DNA of 64,000 nucleotides from Chryseobacterium sp. G0162 (GCF_003815715.1 NZ_CP033922.1:868001-932000); one strand, 5' to 3'. Counted from the stretch's first letter, positions 52,200 through 62,536 are shown. Notes: generated by a model from the sequence alone, not told the origin. Numbers and translations: made by a program.

Positions 52200-54803
52200 A
52201 TGACATCACAAGAGATACGTCAAAAATTTTTAGACTATTTTAAAAGTAAGGAGCACCTTATCGTTCCTTCAGCTCCTATTGTGCTGAAAGACGACCCTAC
52301 CCTTATGTTTTCCAACTCAGGAATGACGCAGTTCAAGGATTTTTTCCTTGGCTACAAAACACCTACGGCCCCAAGAATTGCCGATACACAGAAGTGTTTA
52401 AGAGTTTCAGGAAAGCACAATGATTTGGATGATGTAGGTAGAGATACTTACCACCACACCATGTTTGAAATGTTGGGGAACTGGTCTTTCGGGGATTACT
52501 TCAAAAAGGAGGCTATTGCTTTTGCCTGGGAATTACTGACTGAAGTATACGGAATACCAAAAGAGAATTTATACGTAACGATTTTTGAAGGAGATGCATC
52601 TGAAAACCTTAACAGAGACCAGGATGCTTATGATTTCTGGAAATCTCATATTGCAGAGGATAGAATCATCAACGGAAATAAGAAGGATAACTTCTGGGAA
52701 ATGGGCGCAAGCGGACCTTGTGGACCTTGTTCAGAAATTCATATTGATTTAAGGACTCCGGAAGAAAAAGCTAAAGTTTCTGGTTTGGAACTAGTGAACA
52801 ACGATCATCCTCAAGTGGTGGAAGTTTGGAATCTCGTTTTCATGGAATTTAACAGAAAAGCAGATGGTTCTCTGGAAAAATTACCTGCTCAACATGTAGA
52901 TACAGGAATGGGCTTTGAGCGTCTTTGTATGGCGCTTCAAGGGAAATCATCCAACTATGACACTGATGTTTTTACTCCATTAATTGCGAAGGTTGAAGAA
53001 CTTTCAGGGAAAAAATATACAGGAATTTTAGAAGATGAAAAAGATATTGCCATTCGTGTAGTTGTCGATCACATCAGAGCTGTCTCTTTTGCGATTGCAG
53101 ACGGACAATTGCCTTCAAACGGAGGAGCGGGCTATGTTATCAGAAGAATTTTGAGAAGAGGAATTTCTTATTCTTATCGATTCTTAGATATGAAAGAACC
53201 TTTCCTTTACAAATTGGTTGCTGTTCTTCAGGAACAAATGGGAGCTTTCTTCCCTGAGCTTGAAAAGCAAGGAACTTTGGTAACAGAAGTCATCAAAAGT
53301 GAAGAAGATTCATTCTTAAAAACTATTGAAAATGGTCTGATCAGAGTTGATAAATTGATTCAACAGACCATTGCTGATCATCTGAAAGTATTACCAAGCG
53401 AAGAGGTTTTTGAATTGTATGACACCTATGGTTTCCCTGATGACTTAACAAGAATTATTGCCGAGGAAAAAGGATTAACGATTGATGAAAAAGGATTTGA
53501 AGCTGAAATGAAGAAACAAAAGCTTCGTTCAAAAGCGGATTCTGCTCAGAAAGTTTATGACTGGGTAACATTGGAAGAAAAACCTGAAACATTTGTTGGA
53601 TACGACCAGATTGAATCTGAAACCTATATTACAAGATACAGAAAGGTAGAAAATAAAGACGGAGAATTTTATCAGGTGGTATTAAGCAGCTCTCCTTTCT
53701 ACCCTGAAGGTGGTGGACAGGTTGGAGACAAAGGTGTTCTTGAGAATGCCACTGAAAGCTTCGAAGTACTGGAGACTAAAAAAGAAAATGGATTAATCAT
53801 TTCTTTGATTAACGGTCTTCCGAAAGATGCAGGAGCTCTTTTCTATGCTAAAGTAAATGCAACAGACAGAAAGAACTCTCAGGGTAACCACTCTGTAACT
53901 CACCTTTTGCATGAGGCATTAAGAGATGTTTTAGGAACTCACGTGGAGCAAAAAGGTTCTTACGTAGGTCCTGATTATCTGCGTTTCGACTTCTCTCACT
54001 TTAATAAAATGACTGAAGAAGAAATCGCCTTAATTGAAGAAAAAGTAAACCACAAAATCAAAGAAAGTATTGCATTACAGGAATTCAGAAGTATTCCAAT
54101 TAAAGAAGCTTTAGAGAAAGGAGCAATGGCTTTATTTGGTGAAAAATATGGAGATAATGTTAGAATGATCCAATTCGGAAGTTCTAAGGAACTTTGCGGA
54201 GGGACTCACGTAAAAAATACCAGTGAAATCGGTCACTTCAAAATTACTTCTGAAGGTTCTGCAGCAGCGGGAATCAGAAGAATTGAAGCTATTTCAGGAG
54301 ACAAATCAGAAGAATACTTCAAGGGTCTTGAAAAACAGATTATTGAACTTTCTCAATTGCTGAAGTCTAAAGATGTTGTAAGATCTATCGAAAAATTAAT
54401 CGAGGAAAATGCATCATTAAAATCTGAAGTTGACGCTCTTAAAAAAGAAAAGGCAAAAGGAGAAATCGGTGATTGGAAAAATGCTTATGAGCAGAAAGGT
54501 AACAAACAGTTATTAGTAAAAAAGACTTCTTTAGATGCTGGATCTGTTAAAGATATTGTATTCCAATTGAAGAAAGAGATTCCAACTTCAGTAACGATCA
54601 TTCTTTCTGATGCGGATGGCAAACCAATGATTACCGTAGGAGTTTCTGATGATCTGGCAGCAGATTATCAGGCAGGAGCTATTGTGAAAGATCTTGCTAA
54701 AGAAATCCAAGGTGGTGGTGGTGGAAATCCTGGTTTTGCTACGGCAGGTGGTAAAAACCTTGATGGATTGGAAAACGCTTATCAGAAAGCTTTGAATATT
54801 TAA
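52200..54803 (+). CDS. alaS: alanyl-tRNA synthetase
   Basis: The 867-residue class II synthetase charges tRNA-Ala. It has the catalytic domain (about 1-255; [52 protein letters not shown]), the tRNA-recognition domain, the editing domain (about 550-690) with its zinc ligands [11 protein letters not shown] and [11 protein letters not shown], and the C-terminal oligomerisation/C-Ala domain ending [17 protein letters not shown]. Start and length are typical. A degenerate copy of 42 bases of its 3' end occurs downstream at 56107. Confidence 0.97.
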   Translation: MTSQEIRQKFLDYFKSKEHLIVPSAPIVLKDDPTLMFSNSGMTQFKDFFLGYKTPTAPRIADTQKCLRVSGKHNDLDDVGRDTYHHTMFEMLGNWSFGDYFKKEAIAFAWELLTEVYGIPKENLYVTIFEGDASENLNRDQDAYDFWKSHIAEDRIINGNKKDNFWEMGASGPCGPCSEIHIDLRTPEEKAKVSGLELVNNDHPQVVEVWNLVFMEFNRKADGSLEKLPAQHVDTGMGFERLCMALQGKSSNYDTDVFTPLIAKVEELSGKKYTGILEDEKDIAIRVVVDHIRAVSFAIADGQLPSNGGAGYVIRRILRRGISYSYRFLDMKEPFLYKLVAVLQEQMGAFFPELEKQGTLVTEVIKSEEDSFLKTIENGLIRVDKLIQQTIADHLKVLPSEEVFELYDTYGFPDDLTRIIAEEKGLTIDEKGFEAEMKKQKLRSKADSAQKVYDWVTLEEKPETFVGYDQIESETYITRYRKVENKDGEFYQVVLSSSPFYPEGGGQVGDKGVLENATESFEVLETKKENGLIISLINGLPKDAGALFYAKVNATDRKNSQGNHSVTHLLHEALRDVLGTHVEQKGSYVGPDYLRFDFSHFNKMTEEEIALIEEKVNHKIKESIALQEFRSIPIKEALEKGAMALFGEKYGDNVRMIQFGSSKELCGGTHVKNTSEIGHFKITSEGSAAAGIRRIEAISGDKSEEYFKGLEKQIIELSQLLKSKDVVRSIEKLIEENASLKSEVDALKKEKAKGEIGDWKNAYEQKGNKQLLVKKTSLDAGSVKDIVFQLKKEIPTSVTIILSDADGKPMITVGVSDDLAADYQAGAIVKDLAKEIQGGGGGNPGFATAGGKNLDGLENAYQKALNI

Positions 54804-54860
54804 TTAATTCTTACCCTTTGCGGTTTTAAGGATTTCATTATCCTAATTTAATATAAACAA

Positions 54861-54892
54861 TAATCCCTTTCAAAAATTGAAAGGGATTATTT
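54861..54892. terminator. bidirectional terminator
   Basis: AATCCCTTTCAA and TTGAAAGGGATT arms between alaS and the convergent serine hydrolase gene. Confidence 0.9.
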
Positions 54893-54905
54893 GTATTTGC
54901 TAAAT

Positions 54906-55952
54906 TTAGTTTACCTGTAAGTCATCATACAAATTATCAACTACTTTTTCTAGAATTTCTCCCGTTTCATTAAAGCTGGTATTGGTCAATATGGATATTC
55001 CTATATTTTGTTTAGGATAAATCACAAACCAATTCTGCATTCCGTATATGCCTCCATGATGTCTATAGATTAATTTATTCCCATTTTCTATGATGTACCA
55101 ATGATAACCCTCCCAAAAATCAGAACCTTCTTTATATAATTTTTTATGAGATTCATTGACAATAAGATTGGATTGGTCAAGTTGTAATTTCATATATTTC
55201 ACTAAATCCGGAGCCGTAGAGTGCAATCCTGAAATTCCACCCCATAAAGTTCTTTTGAAGTTAGGCATTAATTCGTTTTTATCGTTATAGCCTTTTACCA
55301 ATCTTGTCTTATCATTTTCATTGAGTGTAAACTTGGTTTGGTTCATTTTATTGGGTTTCAAAACAAATTCAGTGACCAATTCCTCAAAAGGTTTTTGATA
55401 CACTTTTTCAAGTATATACGCTGTCACCTCAGGAGCTGTGTTTGAATAATAATATACTTCTCCAGGTTTCGTTTCAATTTTGATAAGCTTTAATCCTTCA
55501 AAAAAGGCCTCTTTATTTTCGCTTTTTATTGGAAAATTAGGAAATCCACTTGTATGCGTGATAAGATGCTTAATTCTTATAGGTTCCCCTTTGAATTCTA
55601 AATTGGGATAAGGTTCGTTAAGATAGATTCTAATATCATCATCCATATTTATTTTTTTATCAAGCACAGCTTTAGCGGCTATATAACCTGTAAAGGTTTT
55701 AGTTACAGAAGCTAACTCATAAAGTGTAGAATCGTCGGGTTTATTTCCTTTTCCAATCGTTAATTCTCCAAAATGCTTTATGGTGGATTCGCCATTTTTA
55801 AGCACTGCAACGGAAACAGAATGAAATCTTTTGTCCTCTAATAGCTGAAGAGCATTTTTTGTTATTGCATTTTCAACATTCTGTTTACTGACTTGCTGGA
55901 CACTTTTACACCCGACTAGGGATAAAAATAAAATAGGGATAAAATATTTCAT
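54906..55952 (-). CDS. beta-lactamase-family serine hydrolase, lipoprotein
   Basis: The 348-residue protein has a lipoprotein signal peptide (MKYFIPILFLSLVGC, Cys15) and the class C beta-lactamase/DD-peptidase-like fold with the nucleophile motif S82-V-T-K85 (YELASVTKTFTGY) and the YSN motif in YYYSNTAPEV (about 168-172). The last box is weak: RHHGGIYG (about 295) stands where KTG or HTG is usual. Such proteins are esterases or peptidases and less often lactamases. It is anchored in a membrane. It sits as a minus-strand insertion between alaS and a degenerate piece of the alaS 3' end, so it may be a late arrival at this locus. Confidence 0.85.
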   Translation of the reverse strand: MKYFIPILFLSLVGCKSVQQVSKQNVENAITKNALQLLEDKRFHSVSVAVLKNGESTIKHFGELTIGKGNKPDDSTLYELASVTKTFTGYIAAKAVLDKKINMDDDIRIYLNEPYPNLEFKGEPIRIKHLITHTSGFPNFPIKSENKEAFFEGLKLIKIETKPGEVYYYSNTAPEVTAYILEKVYQKPFEELVTEFVLKPNKMNQTKFTLNENDKTRLVKGYNDKNELMPNFKRTLWGGISGLHSTAPDLVKYMKLQLDQSNLIVNESHKKLYKEGSDFWEGYHWYIIENGNKLIYRHHGGIYGMQNWFVIYPKQNIGISILTNTSFNETGEILEKVVDNLYDDLQVN

Positions 55953-56106
55953 GGTTAGAATTTAGTTTTCTGATTAAGCGGTTAAAGAGTACATAATATT
56001 TGATTTTCGGCAATGCGTTAATCCAAATTATAAATTTGTTAAAAATAAATAATTATCCATTAAGAAAGTAATTTTATTCACTTAGGGTAAAGGGCCTTGC
56101 AAAAAA

Positions 56107-56148
56107 GGTGATAGTGGAAATCCTGATTTTGCTACAACAGGCAGTAAA
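56107..56148 (+). pseudogene. remnant of the alaS 3' end
   Basis: GGTGATAGTGGAAATCCTGA onward matches alaS 54714-54755 at 35 of 42 positions without gaps; all seven differences are transitions, six of them G to A. In the alaS frame it would read GDSGNPDFATTGSK against [14 protein letters not shown]. Upstream similarity (TTGCAAAAAA against TTGCTAAAGAA) is weaker and has a small gap. The rest of alaS is missing. Confidence 0.65.
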
Positions 56149-56250
56149 TTATTTATAACCGTTCTAATTATTGAACTTCGCTTAACAAATCCTGACCTAA
56201 TCTTAAACTATTTGTTTTCTCGCCGTAAAGTCTAATTAACACTAGGTCTT

Positions 56251-56258
56251 TAGTTTTG
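56251..56258 (+). promoter_or_regulatory. -7 box of the PhoX-like gene
   Basis: TAGTTTTG matches TAnnTTTG 29 bases before the ATG at 56287. A -33 TTG is not evident. Confidence 0.4.
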
Positions 56259-56286
56259 TCATAATCGAAATTCAAAAAAAGTAATT

Positions 56287-57768
56287 ATGAAAATTAACAA
56301 AACTATTGGAGCTTTGTTCTTTGCCGCTCTTATTTTCCAGAGCTGCAGTGAAGACAATAACGGAAGTGACAATAATTCTTCTGCTAACGACAAAATCAAG
56401 ATTGAAAACTTCTCTAAAGAGTCCGCTTTTGTGTATGGGATGACTGGTTTTGAGAACTTAAATATTACCACGCTTATTTCCAGTTCTGATGTTCTTCCAG
56501 GTTCTCCTGATTTCGTTTTTGGAGGACAGCCGGACGGAATGGGAATTATGAAAGATCCTAAATCCGACGGTTATCTGATGATTACCAACCACGAGATCAA
56601 ACAATCTGTATCAAGAGTATATCTGGATAAAACGTTCAGACCTGTAAAAGGAGAATATATTTTAAATGGGACCGGAGGAATGACAAGATTATGCTCTGCT
56701 ACCTTGGCAACTCCTGAAATTCATGGCTTCAGTGCATTTCTTACTGCCGGAGAATCTGGTGAAGAAAGTATGGTCCATGCGCTGGATCCATTAGCACCAG
56801 CCTCCCAAGCATCGGATAAAACCAGAGTAAAACCTGCTTTAGGAAAAGCTTCTATGGAAAATGCAGTTCCTCTTCCTAAAGATGTTTCTAATGGAAAATC
56901 TTATATCTTAATTGGGGAAGATCAGTCTTATTCTTCTTCTCACCAGTCTGCAGGACAGCTTATCATGTATGTAGCAGACACTCAGGGAGACCTGAACAAT
57001 GGTAAATTATATGCGCTGAAGAGAACAAATAACAACTATACTGAAACGGATATGACGAAAGGAAGCTCTTACGATGTAGAGTTTGTTGAGATTCCTAACG
57101 CCAAAAACCTTACCGGAGCTCAAATCAATCAGAAAAACATTGATAATAATGCTATCCGTTTTTCAAGGGTTGAAGATGTAGATTATAGAAAAGGGGCAGG
57201 AAAAGGAAGAGAGATCTACTTTACTGCAACTGGAGAATCTTCTGACGGTGTAAATCCAAAGCCGGGATTAACGATGTGGGGAAGAGTTTACAAACTTGTT
57301 CTTAACTCCGGAAATATGCTGACAGGAAAATTAGAAGTAGTTGCGGAAGGAGATTCTAACCCGGGTAATAACCTGATTAATCCTGATAATTTATGTGTAA
57401 CTGAAAACTATGTTTACATTCAGGAAGATGGAGACTCCTATTACAAAGCAGCGAACCATGATTCTTATATCTGGCAATTGAATATCGCTACAAAGCAATA
57501 TAAGCCATGGCTGAATATGAAACATAACAGAGGGAATTCTGCATGGAATACAGCATACAACCAATCCGGAGATCTTCAGAAATTCGGTTCATGGGAATAT
57601 GGAGCAATGGTTGATATTTCTGATATCATCGGCGTTCCTAATACATTTGCTGTGAATATTCACTCTCACACATGGCAGCTGGATAAATTTAAAAATCCTG
57701 ACGGTTCCGGAGTTAACACCAATAAAGAAGGTGGGCAAATCGTAATTATCAGAAACGTAGAAAAATAG
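56287..57768 (+). CDS. PhoX-like (DUF839) lipoprotein
   Basis: The 493-residue protein has a lipoprotein signal peptide ending LIFQSC. The body resembles the PhoX/DUF839 beta-propeller: YLMITNHEIKQ (about 98-108, like the LNHE motif), NGTGGMTRLCSATLATPEIH (about 127-147), GEDQSYSSSHQSAGQLIMYV (about 219-238), EIYFTATGE (about 318) and NPDNLCVTENYVYIQEDGDS (about 361-380), typical of the propeller site near the Ca/Fe centre. PhoX proteins are alkaline phosphatases; I cannot confirm the iron ligands. It is followed by a terminator and then a di-heme peroxidase, also a lipoprotein. The call is a family guess from motif order. Confidence 0.6.
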   Translation: MKINKTIGALFFAALIFQSCSEDNNGSDNNSSANDKIKIENFSKESAFVYGMTGFENLNITTLISSSDVLPGSPDFVFGGQPDGMGIMKDPKSDGYLMITNHEIKQSVSRVYLDKTFRPVKGEYILNGTGGMTRLCSATLATPEIHGFSAFLTAGESGEESMVHALDPLAPASQASDKTRVKPALGKASMENAVPLPKDVSNGKSYILIGEDQSYSSSHQSAGQLIMYVADTQGDLNNGKLYALKRTNNNYTETDMTKGSSYDVEFVEIPNAKNLTGAQINQKNIDNNAIRFSRVEDVDYRKGAGKGREIYFTATGESSDGVNPKPGLTMWGRVYKLVLNSGNMLTGKLEVVAEGDSNPGNNLINPDNLCVTENYVYIQEDGDSYYKAANHDSYIWQLNIATKQYKPWLNMKHNRGNSAWNTAYNQSGDLQKFGSWEYGAMVDISDIIGVPNTFAVNIHSHTWQLDKFKNPDGSGVNTNKEGGQIVIIRNVEK

Positions 57769-57791
57769 TTTTAATTACTCTCTATTAATCA

Positions 57792-57826
57792 AAGTATCAA
57801 CAGAAAATCACTGTTGATACTTTTTC
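57792..57826 (+). terminator. intrinsic terminator after the PhoX-like gene
   Basis: AAGTATCAACAG and CTGTTGATACTT arms followed by TTT, directly before the next ATG. Confidence 0.85.
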
Positions 57827-57832
57827 ATACTT

Positions 57833-59647
57833 ATGAAGAAACTTTCAAAATATCCGATACTTCTTCTTTTATATTCTGCAACAGCTCTTTTTGTCCTTTC
57901 CTATTGTAAAAGTGAAAAACAGCAGCCAATATATGAAGACCTGGGTTCTGTAAAAAGCAGGATCATTACCACCAACACTGATTTTGAAAAACAGATCAAT
58001 GAACTGAAAGCCCTTGTTTCTAAAGACTCTGATGAAAAGCTTCTTCAGGAGAAGTTTGAGAGTATCAGAAAGACTTATAAAAAAATGGAATGGGCTATAG
58101 AGTACTTCCTTCCCCACTCTGCCAGATTCATCAACGGACCGGCACTTCCTGAAATAGAAATGGATGAACATACAGAAATAGAACCTGAAGGACTGCAGGT
58201 TTTAGAGGAAATGTTTTATCCTTACCAGAAAGAGAATAAAGATGAGGTGAACCGAATGCTCAACAAACTCATCAATAAAAGCAATACCATAAAAACTAAT
58301 TTCCAGGTCATAACCATTAGTAAAGATCAGGTTTTTGATGCTTTGAGGCAGGAAGCTTTCAGAATTTCCAGCCTGGGAATTTCAGGTTTTGACACCCCCA
58401 TTTCTGGAGTGTTTTTAAAAGAAATCCCTTCTTCATTGGAAGGCATTAAAGAAACATTGGAACAAATATCTACCGACAGATCAAAAAATAAAGCCCTGAA
58501 AAGTATTATCACGGAGATTAATGCAGCTACAGAAATCCTGAAAAAAAATACGGATAAAAATACATTCGATTATGTCAACTTCATCCCGGATCATCTCAAT
58601 AAGATCACTACGCTGTTGCTTGATTTTAAAAATCAGGAAAAAATCCCGGATGTGGAGGTAACGACAGCATTAAACAAAAATGCAGCTACATTTTTCTCTA
58701 AAAATGCCTTCAACCCTAATGCTTTCACTCCTGGAAAAGAATATGCTTTTTCTGAAGAAAAGGCAGCTCTTGGACAGCAGCTTTTTAAAGATAACATGCT
58801 ATCAAATAACAACAACCGTAGCTGTGCAACATGCCATATTCCTGAAAAAGCTTTTACTGATGGTCTTGCGAAATCAATGTCGCTCGAAAATTCAGAACTT
58901 GCCAGGAATGCTCCTTCCCTCAACTATGCAGGGTTTCAGCATGGTCAGTTTTGGGATATGAGGAAGGATGACCTGGAGGGGCAAAGCTCAGATGTTATCT
59001 CTAATAAAGAAGAAATGCATGGAGATTTAACGATCATTCTTGCTAAAATTAACCAAGATAAAAACTATCAGGCGGCATTTAAAAAGATTTATCATTCACA
59101 AAAGGCTGAGGTGTGGCAGCTTCAGAATGTATTGGCAAGTTATATACGTTCTTTAGCAAAATTCAATTCTAATTTTGATGAATATATGCGGGGAAATAAA
59201 TCGGCAATGACCGAAAGTCAAAAGCGTGGCTTTAATTTATTTGTCGGGAAAGCCCAATGCGCGATATGTCATTTTATTCCCTTATTTAATGGTACCGTTC
59301 CCCCAACTTTCAAAAAAACAGAGCAGGAAGTATTGGGAATAGCTATCAATGGAGAAAATAAAACATTTGATAATGATCTGGGAAGAGGAAAGTTTCATGA
59401 AACAGTAGCTGCCTTACAGCATTCCTTTAAAACGCCTACTCTCAGAAACATTCATAAAACAGCTCCTTATATGCACAACGGAGGCTATACAACACTGAAA
59501 GAGGTCATGAATTTTTACAATAAGGGTGGTGGAAAAGGTTTCGGATTTAAGGTAGAAAACCAAACACTTTCTGATACCCCACTGCAGCTGACTGATCCTG
59601 AAATAGATGATATTATTGAATTTATGAAGGCTTTAGATGACCAATAA
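57833..59647 (+). CDS. di-heme cytochrome c peroxidase/MauG-family lipoprotein with imelysin-like N-terminus
   Basis: The 604-residue protein has a lipoprotein signal peptide (LFVLSYC, about Cys26), an alpha-helical N-terminal region of about 250 residues and a C-terminal di-heme domain with two CxxCH sites: SCATCHIPEKAF (about 332-343) and QCAICHFIPLFNG (about 475-487). A third conserved stretch, FKTPTLRNIHKTAPYMHNGG (about 530), is typical of this family. The N-terminal part has FINGPALPEIE and EPEGLQVLEEMFYP, which recalls the imelysin GxHxxE motif with the His replaced by Gln. Electron transfer or peroxide reduction at the periplasmic face is expected; haem loading needs the Ccm machinery. 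It begins 64 bases after the PhoX-like gene. Confidence 0.85.
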   Translation: MKKLSKYPILLLLYSATALFVLSYCKSEKQQPIYEDLGSVKSRIITTNTDFEKQINELKALVSKDSDEKLLQEKFESIRKTYKKMEWAIEYFLPHSARFINGPALPEIEMDEHTEIEPEGLQVLEEMFYPYQKENKDEVNRMLNKLINKSNTIKTNFQVITISKDQVFDALRQEAFRISSLGISGFDTPISGVFLKEIPSSLEGIKETLEQISTDRSKNKALKSIITEINAATEILKKNTDKNTFDYVNFIPDHLNKITTLLLDFKNQEKIPDVEVTTALNKNAATFFSKNAFNPNAFTPGKEYAFSEEKAALGQQLFKDNMLSNNNNRSCATCHIPEKAFTDGLAKSMSLENSELARNAPSLNYAGFQHGQFWDMRKDDLEGQSSDVISNKEEMHGDLTIILAKINQDKNYQAAFKKIYHSQKAEVWQLQNVLASYIRSLAKFNSNFDEYMRGNKSAMTESQKRGFNLFVGKAQCAICHFIPLFNGTVPPTFKKTEQEVLGIAINGENKTFDNDLGRGKFHETVAALQHSFKTPTLRNIHKTAPYMHNGGYTTLKEVMNFYNKGGGKGFGFKVENQTLSDTPLQLTDPEIDDIIEFMKALDDQ

Positions 59648-59671
59648 ATAATCCGGTATTTAAACAACGGT

Positions 59672-59707
59672 AAAAAACTCTTGAACAGACAGAATTCAGG
59701 AGTTTTT
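59672..59707 (+). terminator. intrinsic terminator after the peroxidase gene
   Basis: AAAACTCTTGAA and TTCAGGAGTTTT arms with T-run. Confidence 0.85.
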
Positions 59708-59849
59708 TTATTGGAATTTCTAAGAAAATATAGAAACACCATCTAAAGGCAGAATTTGAAACGAGTGTTTTAGGAAAATATTCATCCTTATATTAGATGA
59801 AATCAATGTTATACTCTGTTAAAAACTTTTCTAGCACAATAAATATTAT

Positions 59850-59857
59850 TAATTTTG
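59850..59857 (+). promoter_or_regulatory. -7 box of the DUF5686 gene
   Basis: TAATTTTG matches TAnnTTTG 15 bases before the ATG at 59873. A clear -33 TTG was not found. Confidence 0.4.
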
Positions 59858-59872
59858 ACATAGTTTTTTTAC

Positions 59873-62269
59873 ATGAAAAAGGGTTTACAATTATTTTTTT
59901 TCCTGATATGTTTTTTGGGGTATTCACAGCTTAAAATTAAGGTTGTTGATGCTGCCAGTCAAAAGCCCGTTTCCAAAGCAAAGATTTTCTGTGGCAGTAC
60001 CGTTCTTGGCTATACCGACACACAGGGAATTCTGGAATTTAAAGCGGAATGCAAAAACATAGAAGTTGAAGCAGAATCATACCAAAAGGAAACGTCCACT
60101 GTAGAAAGTAGTATGGAAGTTTTTCTGACCAAAAAAACTTCAAAAACTACCAATATTGAAACGGTAGTCATTGAAGATAAAAGTGATCCGAGAGCTTTAG
60201 AAATCCTTAAAAAGGTGAATAAACTCTTCAATGAAAATTCTCCTAAAAGCTTAGGTTCTTACGCTTATAAATCTTACGAAAAAATTTCTCTTGATATTGA
60301 TCAGGACAGTCTGACTCAGTTCAATCAATATTTTAATGACCTAAACTTCTTCAAGAAAAAAAGAGAAAAGGATTCATTGAATAACATCAGTGCAAGAAAA
60401 ATTTTTGCAAACAGTAAACTCTTCCTTTGGGAAAGAGCTCAGGAGTTTTTATACTCTAAAAAATATGGTGAAAAAATCAATATCCTTGATAACAGAATTT
60501 CAGGCCTGAAGCAGCCGGTCTATGAAATGATCGCTCTTCAGCAAAGTAACAGAGATATTGTTCCGGAACAGGTAAAACCGGAAAACAGAGGTCTTTACAG
60601 ATACTTCCTTTCCGATACCATAGAACTTGACGGAAGAAAAAACTTTGTAATCCGCTTTCGTGAGGTTAATTATAAAAATCCTGATAAAAAAAGAAAATAC
60701 ACCGGAGCCATCTATATTGATACTGAGACGTATGGAATCAAGAAGATTGAGAACTTCAGTAAAAGTAAAAACGACGGAATCATTACCAGCACCTGGATTT
60801 TTTATAACAACAAATGGTTCCTTGCCCATGAAACCACCAAGCTTAAAATGGGTAAAATGGCAATGGATGACAAGGAGCATACCGATAAAAAGGATAAAAA
60901 AAGTTTTGGCACCTATGCCTTTCTTACCTCAAAATATTTTGATTTCAAGTCTCCTATTGAAGAAAAAGCCCAGGATTTTAAGGGATATACCTTTTCTGTA
61001 AAAAGTATTGACGGGCATTCTCTTGACCAATACAGAGCCGAACCCCTCACTGAAAGGGAACAGAATACTTATAAAACCATTGACAGTCTTGGTAAAAAGT
61101 ATAAAATTGACAGTAAAGCCCAGATCATTTCCGGATTGCTTAACGGACAGATCAGAGTGGGTGTTGTAGATTTTGCCGTGGATGAAATTGCCAATTATAA
61201 CTCCTACGAAGGATTCAGACTGGGATTGAAGGCAAAGATCAATGAAAACTTCAATCCTTATTTCTCTCCTGATTATTATTTTGCTTACGGAGTAAAAGAT
61301 AGAAGATGGAAATACGGAATGGGAATAGATATCAAAACAACATTGGAAAAAAATTCATTTTTCAGATTTGATTTTTATGATGATGTAACGGCTTCAGGGG
61401 AATTTTACAGAAGACTATGGAATTTCAAGATGAGGATGATGAATTTTGGAAATAACCTTAACAATGATAAATATTTCCACTTCAAAGGTGCTTCTATATC
61501 TTACCTGAATGATGTAACAAACGGTCTTACCCTTGCACTTGCCGTAAGAAGAAATATTGAGGAAGCTCAGTTTGATTATCAGTTCATGGATGCCGGATCT
61601 TCATTCAAGAATTTCAATACCTTATTTACTTTAAAGTATTCACCGAATTCTACCAATATTATGACCCCTCAGGGAAAATCTCTGATTGATCAGAAATATC
61701 CGGAATTGTATTTCAATTATGAACAAAGTTATAAAATGGCAGGTGGAAGTTTCAATTATTCCCGTTTTGATGCCCTTTTTGTTCATAATTTTAAAACAGC
61801 AATCGGAACAACAGGTTTCAGGTTGTATGGTGGAGTGGTTTTAGGAGAAGCTCCTATCTGGAAGAACTTTACGATGAACGGGCTAGCCTCTCCCGGCAAA
61901 GATTTTAATTTTAACCTTACTTCATTCCTCGGATTTGCTACTTTGGAAGGCGGAAAATATTACAACGATAAATTTGTTGCTTATTATTTCACACACAAAC
62001 TGCCTTTGTACTTTAAAAGCTTCGGACACAATGTTTCCAGCTTTGATTTTGTACTTCGTGGAACGATTGGAGACATGAAGCATCCGGAATACCACCAGTT
62101 CAGGTTTAAAAAATTGGATCACCTGTATCAGGAAGTCGGATTGGAATGGAATAACTTCCTTTCCAGCTATTTCAATCTGGGGTTATTCTACAGAGTGGGT
62201 TATTATGCTACTCCACAATTTAAACAGAATTTTGCGATACAGTTTAAATTAAAATTCCTTGAGTTTTAA
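59873..62269 (+). CDS. DUF5686 family outer-membrane protein with carboxypeptidase-like N-domain
   Basis: The 798-residue protein has a signal peptide (MKKGLQLFFFLICFLGYSQ), an N-terminal carboxypeptidase-regulatory-like domain (about 20-90, IKVVDAASQKPVSKAKIFC) and the long DUF5686 body. Residues about 105-390 contain DPRALEILKKVNKLF and ALQQSNRDIVPEQVKPENRG. The last 350 residues are amphipathic strands ending in FAIQFKLKFLEF, as for an outer-membrane barrel. The family is Bacteroidota-specific; it may act with TonB-dependent receptors, but its substrate is unknown. The small gene at 62294 follows 24 bases later. Confidence 0.88.
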   Translation: MKKGLQLFFFLICFLGYSQLKIKVVDAASQKPVSKAKIFCGSTVLGYTDTQGILEFKAECKNIEVEAESYQKETSTVESSMEVFLTKKTSKTTNIETVVIEDKSDPRALEILKKVNKLFNENSPKSLGSYAYKSYEKISLDIDQDSLTQFNQYFNDLNFFKKKREKDSLNNISARKIFANSKLFLWERAQEFLYSKKYGEKINILDNRISGLKQPVYEMIALQQSNRDIVPEQVKPENRGLYRYFLSDTIELDGRKNFVIRFREVNYKNPDKKRKYTGAIYIDTETYGIKKIENFSKSKNDGIITSTWIFYNNKWFLAHETTKLKMGKMAMDDKEHTDKKDKKSFGTYAFLTSKYFDFKSPIEEKAQDFKGYTFSVKSIDGHSLDQYRAEPLTEREQNTYKTIDSLGKKYKIDSKAQIISGLLNGQIRVGVVDFAVDEIANYNSYEGFRLGLKAKINENFNPYFSPDYYFAYGVKDRRWKYGMGIDIKTTLEKNSFFRFDFYDDVTASGEFYRRLWNFKMRMMNFGNNLNNDKYFHFKGASISYLNDVTNGLTLALAVRRNIEEAQFDYQFMDAGSSFKNFNTLFTLKYSPNSTNIMTPQGKSLIDQKYPELYFNYEQSYKMAGGSFNYSRFDALFVHNFKTAIGTTGFRLYGGVVLGEAPIWKNFTMNGLASPGKDFNFNLTSFLGFATLEGGKYYNDKFVAYYFTHKLPLYFKSFGHNVSSFDFVLRGTIGDMKHPEYHQFRFKKLDHLYQEVGLEWNNFLSSYFNLGLFYRVGYYATPQFKQNFAIQFKLKFLEF

Positions 62270-62293
62270 TCAAAAAATTATACATACAAGAAC

Positions 62294-62530
62294 ATGCAAA
62301 GAATAGAAATAAAAGCGGAAGACTTTTTTGAATTATTAAAATTAAAAGATACTTCCATGTGGGCTATTTTCTCACAGATGATTGATGGGAATGAAAAAGA
62401 AATTATATTTTTAGATAAAGAGGATAAGATCCTTTTCAACTATATTTTACCAGCTGATGCAGAAAAACTGGAAGAAGATAGAAAAGAGTTCTCCAAACAG
62501 TTTGCTGATAAACTTGGTAGCCTAAATTAA
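62294..62530 (+). CDS. small conserved-looking hypothetical protein
   Basis: The 78-residue acidic protein (MQRIEIKAEDFFELLKLKDT start, KLEEDRKEFSKQFADKLGS end) is predicted helical with one beta hairpin region (KEIIFLDKEDKILFNYIL, about 35-52). It has no signal peptide or membrane segment. It lies 24 bases after the DUF5686 gene and 6 bases before the M28 peptidase, so all three are probably one operon. I do not recognise a family. Confidence 0.7.
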   Translation: MQRIEIKAEDFFELLKLKDTSMWAIFSQMIDGNEKEIIFLDKEDKILFNYILPADAEKLEEDRKEFSKQFADKLGSLN

Positions 62531-62536
62531 AAGCCA

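Larger units (their letters stand above)
55953..56286. other. 334-base intergenic region with alaS remnant
   Basis: Holds the promoter of the serine hydrolase on the left, the 42-base alaS-tail remnant at 56107-56148 and a TAGTTTTG box (56251-56258) before the PhoX-like gene. The stretch 56150-56240 is not recognised. Confidence 0.6.
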
